Source: Streptomyces sp. Ru71 (GTDB lineage: Bacteria > Actinomycetota > Actinomycetes > Streptomycetales > Streptomycetaceae). From it: 64,000 bases of DNA. The DNA lies in NCBI RefSeq assembly GCF_002920535.1, contig NZ_PQSS01000002.1:124001-188000 (forward strand), given 5' to 3'. A model generated the notes under the pieces. It was not told the DNA's origin. It was given only the letters and a program-made list of their open reading frames with translations, and made no database searches. Shown piece by piece: positions 57,396-64,000 of this stretch; positions within the stretch are counted from its first letter, which is position 1, and each line of letters opens with the position of its first letter. The translations under genes and the position numbers were made by a program.

Positions 57396-57851
57396 TCAGC
57401 GGCGTTCGGCGGCGGCCTGGGCGCGGGCCGCCAGCCGGTGCAGCTCCTCGCGCAGCCGGGCGACCTCCGCCGCCTCCAGGCCGGTCGCCGTGAGCAGCGC
57501 CCCGGGCACGCGCGCGGCACGGTCCTTCAGCTGCTCACCGCGACCCGTGCACGCCACGAGAACCGTCCGCTCGTCGTGCGGGGCGCGTTCACGGCGCACG
57601 AGGCCCGCCGACTCCAGGCGCTTGAGCAGTGGGGACACCGTGCCGTAGTCCAGGTGGAGCGCCTCGGTCAGCTCCTTGACCGTGGTCTCGCCCCGCTCCC
57701 ACAGCACCAGCAGCACCAGGTACTGCGGATAGGTCAGGCCCAGCTCGTCCAGCAGCGGGCGGTAGGCGGCCGTCACCGCGCGCTGGGCCGCGTACAGCGC
57801 GAAGCACAGCTGGTGGTCCAGGCGCGGGGAGTCCTCGTCGTGGCGCGTCAC
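57396..57851 (-). CDS. ohrR: OhrR-type MarR-family peroxide sensor
   Basis: The 151-residue repressor has the reactive Cys16 in LDHQLCFALYAAQRAV, the conserved sensor of OhrR, and a winged helix with TVKELTEALHLDYGTVSPLLKRLE. Oxidation of Cys16 by organic peroxide releases it from DNA. It should control ohr and possibly itself. The GTG start overlaps the stop of the ECF ATPase gene (GTGA), so it may also be read from the transporter transcript. Confidence 0.94.
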   Translation of the reverse strand: MTRHDEDSPRLDHQLCFALYAAQRAVTAAYRPLLDELGLTYPQYLVLLVLWERGETTVKELTEALHLDYGTVSPLLKRLESAGLVRRERAPHDERTVLVACTGRGEQLKDRAARVPGALLTATGLEAAEVARLREELHRLAARAQAAAERR

Positions 57852-58597
57852 GCGCCCATTGTCACGGAGCGGGGATCGAAGCCGAAGGGCAGCTCCAGGC
57901 GGTGGGCGCGCATCAGCTCCTCGTCGGCGAGCAGCTCGGCCGTCTTGCCGTCGGCCGCGATCACGCCGTCGCTGAGGATCAGCGAGCGCGGGCACAGCTC
58001 CAGGGCGTAGGGCAGGTCGTGGGTGACCATCAGGACGGTGACGTCCAGGGAGCGCAGGATGTCGGCCAGTTCGCGGCGCGAGGCGGGGTCGAGGTTGGAG
58101 GACGGCTCGTCCAGGACGAGGATCTCCGGCTCCATCGCCAGCACGGTCGCGACCGCCACCCGGCGGCGCTGCCCGAAGGACAGGTGGTGCGGCGGGCGGT
58201 CCTTGAAGGCGAGCATGCCGACCCGCTCCAGCGCCCGGTCCACCCGCTCCTCCAGCTCGGCGCCCTTCAGCCCGGCGGCGGCCGGCCCGAAGGCGACGTC
58301 CTCGCGGACCGTCGGCATGAACAGCTGGTCGTCGGGGTCCTGGAAGACGATGCCGACCTTGCGCCGGATCTCCGCCATGTTCCGCTTGTCCACGGGCAGT
58401 CCGGCCACCGTGACCGTGCCGGTCCCGCCGGACAGGATGCCGTTGAGGTGCAGCACGAGGGTCGTCTTGCCGGCGCCGTTCGGCCCGAGCAGCGCGACGC
58501 GCTCGCCGCGTGCCAGGGAGAAGTCCACGCCGAACAGGGCCTGGTGCCCGTCGGGGTACGCGAAGGCCAGTCCGGCCACTTCCAGTGAAGGGGTCAC
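57848..58597 (-). CDS. cbiO: ECF transporter ATPase for nickel/cobalt (CbiO/NikO type)
   Basis: The 249-residue ATPase has Walker A (GPNGAGKTT), signature (LSFGQRRRVAVAT), Walker B (ILVLDEPSSNLDP) and switch His (LMVTHDLPY). It powers metal uptake with the CbiQ and CbiM subunits encoded upstream. GTG 58597 overlaps the cbiQ stop (GTGA); an ATG three codons upstream is also possible. Only one ATPase gene is present, so it probably works as a homodimer. Confidence 0.94.
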   Translation of the reverse strand: MTPSLEVAGLAFAYPDGHQALFGVDFSLARGERVALLGPNGAGKTTLVLHLNGILSGGTGTVTVAGLPVDKRNMAEIRRKVGIVFQDPDDQLFMPTVREDVAFGPAAAGLKGAELEERVDRALERVGMLAFKDRPPHHLSFGQRRRVAVATVLAMEPEILVLDEPSSNLDPASRRELADILRSLDVTVLMVTHDLPYALELCPRSLILSDGVIAADGKTAELLADEELMRAHRLELPFGFDPRSVTMGA

Positions 58598-59355
58598 AGG
58601 AACCATCCCAGCAGACAGACGACCAGGGCCGAACAGGGGAGGGCCAGCGCGTACGACCACTGCGCCCGGGAGGCGGTCACCTCGTCGATCACCGGCATCG
58701 AACCGGCGTACCCACGGCTGACCATGGCGAGGTGCACGCGCTCGCCGCGTTCGTAGGAGCGGATGAACAGGGCGCCCGCCGACTTCGCGAGCACCCCCCA
58801 GTGCCGTACGCCCTTCGCCTCGAAGCCGCGCGACTCGCGGGCGATGCGCATGCGGCGCATCTCGTCGGTGATGACGTCGCCGTAGCGGATCATGAAGGAC
58901 GCGATCTGCACGAGCAGTGGCGGCAGCTTCAGCCGCTGCAGTCCGAGGAGCAGTTCGCGCAGCTCGGTGGTGGCGGCCAGCAGTACGGACGCGGCGACGC
59001 CGAGGGTGCCCTTGGCGAGCACGTTCCAGGCGCCCCACAGGCCGTTGACGCTCAGCGACAGCCCGAGGACGTCGACCCGCTCGCCCTCCGCGACGAACGG
59101 CATGAGCACCGCGAACGCGACGAACGGCACCTCGATCAGCAGCCGCTTCAGCAGGAACCCGGCCCCCACGCGCGCGTGGTACGCCACCACGCCGAGCAGG
59201 GCGGCGTACAGCGCGAACGCCCACAGCGCCTCCCGGGGCGTGGAGACGACGACCACGACGAAGGCGAACGCGGCGGCGAGCTTGGTGTGCGGCGGCAGCG
59301 CGTGCACCGGGGTGTGCCCGTGCCGGTAGAGCCGGTGCGCGTGCCCGGCGCCCAT
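58594..59355 (-). CDS. cbiQ: ECF transporter T-component (CbiQ/NikQ type)
   Basis: This 253-residue membrane protein has 5-6 hydrophobic segments and two cytoplasmic coupling motifs of the Ala-Arg-Gly type (RIARESRGFEAKG and LAMVSRGYAG) that contact the ATPase. It opens with a His-rich N-terminus (GAGHAHRLYRHGHTPVH) that may bind metal. It starts one base after the cbiM stop and its stop overlaps the cbiO start. Confidence 0.93.
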   Translation of the reverse strand: MGAGHAHRLYRHGHTPVHALPPHTKLAAAFAFVVVVVSTPREALWAFALYAALLGVVAYHARVGAGFLLKRLLIEVPFVAFAVLMPFVAEGERVDVLGLSLSVNGLWGAWNVLAKGTLGVAASVLLAATTELRELLLGLQRLKLPPLLVQIASFMIRYGDVITDEMRRMRIARESRGFEAKGVRHWGVLAKSAGALFIRSYERGERVHLAMVSRGYAGSMPVIDEVTASRAQWSYALALPCSALVVCLLGWFL

Positions 59356-59356
59356 G

Positions 59357-60412
59357 TCAGACGTTCTCCACGGTCGTCGACGCCGGCGACACGTCGTCGC
59401 CGCGGCGCCGGCGCACGGCCCAGAACACCGCGCTGCCCGCGACGACCGTCATACCCACGCCGATCACACCGGCGAGACCGCCGGACAGCCGGGCGTTGCC
59501 GATGTCCTTCACGCCGTAGTCGGCGAGCGGCGAGTCGGCGGAGGCGTGCTCCTTCGCCTTGGCGTCGATGCCCTGGTCGTGGGCGACCTTCTCCAGCCCG
59601 TCGGGGCTGGCGGAGGCGTAGAAGCTCACGAAGCCGGCGAGGACCAGGGAGGTGACCAGCCCGGTGACCCACAGCTTGCGGCGCGAGGTGCGCGCGGCGG
59701 CGGGCACGGTGACCGGCGTCGGGGCGTCAACCAGCTCCCCGTTCACCCGCAGCTTCAGCCGCTGCTGCAGGCCGCGCGCCCCGTACACCAGGTCCGGGCG
59801 TACGGCGATGACGGCGCCGACGGTCAGCGCGGTGATCGCGGCCTCGCCGAGGCCGATGAGGACGTGCACGCCGATCATCGCGGTGGCGACCTTGGCCAGG
59901 GAGACGTCGGTGGTGCCGCCCAGGGCGTAGATGCCGGTGAAGGCGAGGGCGGCGGCCGGCACCGACAGCAGCGCGGCGGCGAAGGTGGCGACGGTGACCG
60001 AGCGGCGGCCGCGCGGCAGCACCTTCACCAGGCCGCGGAAGACGGCGTAGGCGACGACGGTGGTGACGATCGCCATGTCGGTGATGTTCACGCCGAGGGC
60101 GGTCAGGCCGCCGTCGGCGAAGAGGATGCCCTGCATCAGCAGGACCACGGAGACGCACAGGACGCCGGTGCAGGGCCCGACGAGGATCGCGGCGAGCGCT
60201 CCGCCCAGCAGGTGGCCGCTGGTGCCGGCCGCGACGGGGAAGTTCAGCATCTGCACCGCGAAGATGAACGCGGCGACCAGGCCGGCCAGCGGCGCGGTGC
60301 GTTCGTCCAGCTCACGGCGGGCGCCGCGCAGGCTCACGGCTATCGCGCCGGCGGCGACGACGCCGGTCGCGGCGGAGACCGGGGCGTTGATGAATCCGTC
60401 AGGTACGTGCAC
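59357..60412 (-). CDS. cbiM: nickel/cobalt ECF substrate-binding protein, CbiM fused to PDGLE domain
   Basis: The 351-residue protein starts with the metal-binding N-terminus of CbiM/NikM (MHVPDGFINAPVSAATG), has about six membrane segments to residue 215, then a linker and a CbiN-like PDGLE domain (ASASPDGLEKVAHDQ) flanked by two more segments. The fusion replaces separate M and N subunits. GTG 60412 follows TATCAT at leaderless spacing. A Nur-like box lies over the promoter and no cobalamin riboswitch is seen, which favours nickel. Confidence 0.93.
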   Translation of the reverse strand: MHVPDGFINAPVSAATGVVAAGAIAVSLRGARRELDERTAPLAGLVAAFIFAVQMLNFPVAAGTSGHLLGGALAAILVGPCTGVLCVSVVLLMQGILFADGGLTALGVNITDMAIVTTVVAYAVFRGLVKVLPRGRRSVTVATFAAALLSVPAAALAFTGIYALGGTTDVSLAKVATAMIGVHVLIGLGEAAITALTVGAVIAVRPDLVYGARGLQQRLKLRVNGELVDAPTPVTVPAAARTSRRKLWVTGLVTSLVLAGFVSFYASASPDGLEKVAHDQGIDAKAKEHASADSPLADYGVKDIGNARLSGGLAGVIGVGMTVVAGSAVFWAVRRRRGDDVSPASTTVENV

Positions 60413-60418
60413 CGTTCG

Positions 60419-60449
60419 ATGATAGTGGCTTAATGCGAACTACTTGCAA
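60419..60449 (-). promoter_or_regulatory. cbiM promoter: -10 TATCAT and Nur-like box
   Basis: On the minus strand TATCAT (60419-60424) precedes GTG 60412 by six bases. Upstream, TTGCAA-GTAGT-TCGCAT (60433-60449) matches the Nur consensus tTGCaa-N5-ttGCAA fully in the first half and in four of six positions in the second, placed where the -35 region would be. Confidence 0.5.
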
Positions 60450-60581
60450 GAGCGAGTCGGTGGTTGCTTGAGATCCGAGACCGGAACGCTCAACAGGGCG
60501 TAAGGCGCCTCATGTGGGACATTGGTAAGGGAAGCGGATTGATAGCTTTCACATAGGTCACTGAGCGTAAGGGGCCGTCCG

Positions 60582-60917
60582 ATGTCTGTAGTCGAGCAGT
60601 ACGCCCGAGCCCACGTCGTCACGGACGCGGACCCCGACGAGGACACGGCGATACCCGTGGTCCTGCGCTACGACCCCGAGGCCGACCCGCGCTCCGTGCG
60701 CGTCGGCCTGCCCGGAACCGACGAGTGGACCTTCTCCCGCACCCTGCTCGAACAGGGCCTGCGCGCTCCGGTCGGCACCGGTGAGGTGCGGGTGTGGCCG
60801 TGCGGGCGCGTCGGCGCCGTCGTCGAGTTCCACTCCGCGCGGGGCGTCTCCGTCGTCCAGTTCGAGTCGAAGACGCTGCTCCGCTTCCTGCGGCGCACCT
60901 ATCTCGCCGCCGTCTGA
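60582..60917 (+). CDS. SsgA-like sporulation/cell division regulator
   Basis: This 111-residue member of the SsgA-like (SALP) family is found only in sporulating actinomycetes. Family features are VVLRYDPEADPRSVRVGLPG, EWTFSRTLLEQGLRAPVGTG and VQFESKTLLRFLRRTY. SALPs help place septa and steer peptidoglycan events during sporulation. It is shorter than SsgA or SsgB (about 135-140), missing some N-terminal length, and I do not assign it to a named member. ATG 60582 has TAAGGGG upstream. Confidence 0.88.
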   Translation: MSVVEQYARAHVVTDADPDEDTAIPVVLRYDPEADPRSVRVGLPGTDEWTFSRTLLEQGLRAPVGTGEVRVWPCGRVGAVVEFHSARGVSVVQFESKTLLRFLRRTYLAAV

Positions 60918-60930
60918 GCCCTCACAGGGT

Positions 60931-60984
60931 GGGCCTCAGCCCAATGGGGTGGGCCTCAGCCCAAGGGGGTGGGCCTCAGCCCAT
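60931..60984. repeat. three exact 20-bp tandem repeats with hairpin potential
   Basis: TGGGCCTCAGCCCA recurs at 60931, 60951 and 60971, each copy able to fold as TGGGC/GCCCA with loop CTCA. The array lies between the SALP stop and the stop of the penicillin-binding protein, overlapping the latter's last codons, and may act as a multiple terminator. Confidence 0.85.
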
Positions 60985-62646
60985 CCGCAGCAGCGAGGCC
61001 ACGATCGGCCCGGCCGTGTCGCCGCCGTGACCGCCCGCCTGCACCACACCGGCCGCCGCGAGATCACCCTTGTACGCGGTGAACCAGCCGTTGGGCTTCT
61101 CCTGCCCGTCGACCTCCGCCGAGCCGGTCTTCGCGCCGTAGTCCGGGCCGAGCCCGGACATCGCCTCGGCCGCCGTACCGGCCGCCGCCGTGTAGCGCAT
61201 CAGCTCCCGCAGCTGCGACAGCGTCGACGGCGACAGCGAGCGCGAGGCGTGGGCCAGGCTGCGGCCGTCCACCTCCGGGGAGACCAGGTACGGCTGGTGG
61301 AAGGAGCCGGACTGCACGGTCGCGGCGACCGACGCCATGTTCAGCGGGTTCATCCGCACCCCGCCCTGGCCGATCAGCGAGGCCGCCTTCTGCGCCGCCG
61401 ACTGCACCGGCACCGCCCCGTCGAAGGACGGCACGCCGATCGCCCAGTTGTTCATCGACAGGCCGAACACCTGCTGGGCCTGCCGGGTCAGGTCGTCGTC
61501 GTCCAGCTTCGGGGCCTGGCTGATGAAGGCCGTGTTGCAGGAGCGGGCGAAGCTCGCCTTGAACGAGCCGTTCTTGATCTCGAACTCGTCGTCGTTCTGG
61601 AACTTCCAGCCGCCGTAGGTGAAGTACTTCGGGCACGGGTGCTGCTTCTCCGACGACGCCAGGCCCTTGTCGATCAGCAGCGACGACGTGACGATCTTCA
61701 TCGTGGAGCCGGGCGCGAGCGAGCCCTGCAGCGCGGTGTTGAAGCCGTGGCCGCTGTTGGCGACGGCGAGGATCTCACCCGTCGACGGCCGCACCACGAC
61801 CACCGAGGCCCGCGCCCGCTTGGCCACCTGCGCTTCCGCTGCCGCCTGCATCCGCGGGCTCAGCGTCGTCTTCACCGTGCCCGGCGTGCCCTTGCTCAGC
61901 TCCAGCACGGTCTTGTCGGAGAGCTTCTTCGCCTTGGACTCCTTGCCGCGCACCACGCGCAGCTCGATGCCCGCCTTGCCGCCGGCCTTCTTGCCGTACT
62001 TCTCGCGCAGCCCGTCCAGGACCGAGCCCAGCGACGGGTACTTCGCCTCCGTGATCTCGCCGCCCGCGCGGTCCAGCGCCTTCACCGGCGGCGTGCCCGA
62101 CTCGCCGGTGACCAGGGTGTCGCCGTCGGCGAGGTCGGGGTGGACGACGTTCGCGTGCCAGTCCACGTACGGCTTGCCGTCCTCGGCGCGGCGCACCACG
62201 GTGAAGGCGCTGCTGTACGTGAGGGGCTTGCTGACGCCCTGGTAGGACACCGTTCCCTTGACGGTGAACGGGACCTTGGCGCCCTGCGGCGCACCCGGGG
62301 TGAGGGTGAGGCCCTGGATGTGGGCGTCCTTGGCGTAGCCGGTGAGCAGGGCGGTCGCGGCCGCGGGGTCGTTCGTGGCGGCCGCCGCCTGGGGGAGGCG
62401 GCCCTGCTGCCACGTCGTGAGGAACGTCTGCGCGGTGGTGGCGACCTCGGCCGCGGACAACGGGCCCGTCTTGACGGCCTTCTTGTGGGCCGCGGCCGTG
62501 GTGGCCTTGTTGTCCTCGGCCGCCGCGCCGCCGCCGTACAGCGCGTACGCGCCGACCCCGGCGCCGCCGACGACCACGGCGATCATTCCGCCTACGACGG
62601 CGGGTCCGGTCCTGCGCCGCTCGGCGACGCGTCGTCTCTTACCCAC
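60976..62646 (-). CDS. penicillin-binding protein (MecA-N-like, class B)
   Basis: This 556-residue transpeptidase has one N-terminal membrane segment (about 17-40), an NTF2-like/MecA-N domain (about 60-180), a dimerisation region and a transpeptidase domain with SxxK (APGSTMKIVTS), SxN (ARSCNTAF) and KTG (YGAKTGSAEVDG) motifs. It crosslinks peptidoglycan outside the membrane. GTG 62646 has GGAGG upstream. A close paralogue lies directly upstream, so the two arose by tandem duplication. Confidence 0.92.
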   Translation of the reverse strand: MGKRRRVAERRRTGPAVVGGMIAVVVGGAGVGAYALYGGGAAAEDNKATTAAAHKKAVKTGPLSAAEVATTAQTFLTTWQQGRLPQAAAATNDPAAATALLTGYAKDAHIQGLTLTPGAPQGAKVPFTVKGTVSYQGVSKPLTYSSAFTVVRRAEDGKPYVDWHANVVHPDLADGDTLVTGESGTPPVKALDRAGGEITEAKYPSLGSVLDGLREKYGKKAGGKAGIELRVVRGKESKAKKLSDKTVLELSKGTPGTVKTTLSPRMQAAAEAQVAKRARASVVVVRPSTGEILAVANSGHGFNTALQGSLAPGSTMKIVTSSLLIDKGLASSEKQHPCPKYFTYGGWKFQNDDEFEIKNGSFKASFARSCNTAFISQAPKLDDDDLTRQAQQVFGLSMNNWAIGVPSFDGAVPVQSAAQKAASLIGQGGVRMNPLNMASVAATVQSGSFHQPYLVSPEVDGRSLAHASRSLSPSTLSQLRELMRYTAAAGTAAEAMSGLGPDYGAKTGSAEVDGQEKPNGWFTAYKGDLAAAGVVQAGGHGGDTAGPIVASLLRMG

Positions 62647-62760
62647 TGCTCCGTGTTCCTCCGCGCGTTCCCCAGGGCGCCACACGCCCCATTGCCCTCG
62701 TTGCCCTCACACACCCCAACGACGGCAACCACCCTAGAGTCCCGTCCTGAGCGGGTGACG

Positions 62761-64000
62761 TCAGCCGCCCACCCGTAGCACGCTTGCGACAATCGGCCCG
62801 GCCGCGTCGCCGCCGTGTCCGCCCTCCTGGGTCATCGCGGCCGCCGCGACATCGCCCCGGTAGCCGGTGAACCAGCTATTGGACTTCGACTGCCCGTCGA
62901 CCTCGGCCGATCCGGTCTTGGCGCCGATCCTGCCGTGCAGCCCGGCCATCGCCTGCGCGGCCGTGCCACTGGTCGCGGTGCGGTTCATCATGGCGCGCAG
63001 TTGCCGCACGGTGTCCGGCGACAGCCCCCGGGCGTGGGCAAGCTCACGGTCGTCCAGGCTCCGCGGCACGATCACCGGCTGGTGGAAGGCGCCCGTCATC
63101 GCGGTCGCCGTGACCGAGGCCATGTTCAGCGGGCTCATCTGCACCTGGCCCTGGCCGATGAGGGCCGCCGCCTTGTCGGGGCCCTCGACGGCCGGGACGG
63201 AGCCGTCGAACGAGGGGATGCCGGTCTGCCAGTTGTCCTGGCCGAGCCCGAAGCGCTCGGTGGCCTCCTGGTTCAGCGACTCGTTCTTCAGCTGCTTCAC
63301 GTACTTGATGAAGGCGGTGTTGCAGGAGCGGGCGAAGCTGTCGGCGAGCGTCGCGTCCGGGTCCGGCTTCATGCTCTTGAGGTTGTGGAAGGTCTGCCCC
63401 TCCCACATCACGTCGTCCGGGCAGGGCGCGGGCCCGTTCGCCGTGGTGAGGCCGTTGTCGATGAGCGTGGCCGCGGTGACGATCTTCATGGTGGAGCCGG
63501 GGGCGAGCTTGCCGAGGAAGGCGGCGTTGAAGCCGTCGCCCCGGTGGTTGGCGACGGCCAGCACCTCGCCGGTGCTCGCCTTGACCGCGACCACCGAGGA
63601 CTCGGCGTAGTTCTTCACGGCCTTCTCCGCGGCGGCCTGCACCGGTGCGCTCAGCGTGGTCGTCAGCTTGCCCGCCTTGCCCTCGGCGAGGGTGAGCAGA
63701 CTGGTGTCCGGGACGCTCGCATCCGCGTGGTGCACGCTCAGCTCGACGCCCGGGCTGCCGCCCGCCTGCTCGCCGTACTTGGCGCGCAGCTCGTCCAGGA
63801 TCGGGCCGAGCGAGGGGTAGGCGTCCTTGGTGAGGACCACGCCGTCCCGGTCCACCGCCTGCACCGGCGGGGACGCGGCCTCCCCGGTGACCAGGGTGTC
63901 GTCCATGCCGGTCAGCCGCGGGTGCACCACGGACGGCTGCCAGTCCACCAGCGCCCGCCCGGTGGTCAGCCCGCGCACGACGGTGAGCCGGCTGCTGTAG
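62761..64000 (-). CDS. second penicillin-binding protein, N-terminus beyond window
   Basis: The frame is open to the window edge; about 413 C-terminal residues are visible. It has the same MecA-N-like region (WQPSVVHPRLTGMDDTLVTGE) and transpeptidase motifs as its downstream neighbour: APGSTMKIVTAA, ARSCNTAFI and IGAKTGSAEVDG. The paralogues align from end to end with many substitutions, so the duplication is old. The 114-base gap between them holds no clear terminator. Confidence 0.92.
   Translation of the reverse strand, partial: YSSRLTVVRGLTTGRALVDWQPSVVHPRLTGMDDTLVTGEAASPPVQAVDRDGVVLTKDAYPSLGPILDELRAKYGEQAGGSPGVELSVHHADASVPDTSLLTLAEGKAGKLTTTLSAPVQAAAEKAVKNYAESSVVAVKASTGEVLAVANHRGDGFNAAFLGKLAPGSTMKIVTAATLIDNGLTTANGPAPCPDDVMWEGQTFHNLKSMKPDPDATLADSFARSCNTAFIKYVKQLKNESLNQEATERFGLGQDNWQTGIPSFDGSVPAVEGPDKAAALIGQGQVQMSPLNMASVTATAMTGAFHQPVIVPRSLDDRELAHARGLSPDTVRQLRAMMNRTATSGTAAQAMAGLHGRIGAKTGSAEVDGQSKSNSWFTGYRGDVAAAAMTQEGGHGGDAAGPIVASVLRVGG

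Noticed and set aside
60582-60917. calling the SsgA-like gene ssgB
   Set aside because: The protein is clearly shorter than SsgB and lies in a different gene context, so a member name cannot be supported.
1-64000. CRISPR array, rRNA, insertion sequence or prophage
   Set aside because: No regularly spaced identical repeats with unique spacers, no rRNA sequence and no transposase or phage structural gene were seen.

Overview
The window is about 64 kb of a very GC-rich actinobacterial chromosome and is almost certainly from a Streptomyces species. The evidence is the GTG/TTG/CTG start codons, the near absence of gene-free gaps over 300 bases, the galU-glp-moaC-mogA-acetyltransferase-sepX gene order, an SsgA-like protein, a tricorn-type peptidase, a Ser-rich FmdB protein, and many TAnnnT-N6/7-start arrangements typical of leaderless streptomycete genes. 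I found no IS element, prophage, CRISPR array or rRNA. One tRNA-Ala(CGC) is present. All function calls rest on motifs and family knowledge; no database search was run.

Layout. 1-3 kb: end of the fructose PTS operon (fruK, fruA). 3-14 kb: housekeeping and envelope genes: a DUF6227-like protein, an L,D-transpeptidase lipoprotein, a P1 peptidase, LtrA, MscL, a CpaB/RcpC-like pilus protein, MTA phosphorylase, FmdB behind a CIRCE operator, an MFS exporter and a K+/H+ antiporter. 14-23 kb: penicillin acylase, 5-FTHF cyclo-ligase, galU, then gephyrin-like Glp, moaC, mogA, an acetyltransferase and the divisome membrane protein SepX/GlpR. 23-30 kb: tRNA-Ala, a FtsX-type ABC exporter divergent from its likely two-component system, a GNAT and exonuclease III.

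30.6-40.7 kb is the most unusual region. Six same-strand, tightly packed genes encode a class III nucleotidyl cyclase homologue, a large P-loop NTPase, an SPFH-like/vWA protein, a stand-alone TerY-like vWA protein, a PP2C phosphatase with a repeat-rich tail, and a membrane-anchored protein kinase. They run head-on into a Crp/Fnr regulator and a small membrane protein resembling Pycsar (PycTM/DUF5706) effectors. I read this as a candidate cyclic-nucleotide and phosphorylation-controlled conflict or stress system: a TerY-P-type triad fused to cyclase and NTPase parts, with a possible membrane effector alongside.

40.7-52.6 kb: a MerR-controlled flavin monooxygenase/hydrolase/SDR operon that resembles mycobacterial VirS-MymA, a tricorn-like peptidase, a TetR-MMPL efflux pair with two matching operators, and a DMT transporter behind a 21-codon leader ORF. 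52.7-55.2 kb holds a second possible defence cassette (small membrane protein, HIT protein, TIR-6TM protein). 55-64 kb: a DUF1876 protein, a serine hydrolase, ohr/ohrR, a nickel/cobalt ECF transporter with a Nur-like box, an SsgA-like protein and two tandem penicillin-binding proteins, the last cut by the window edge.
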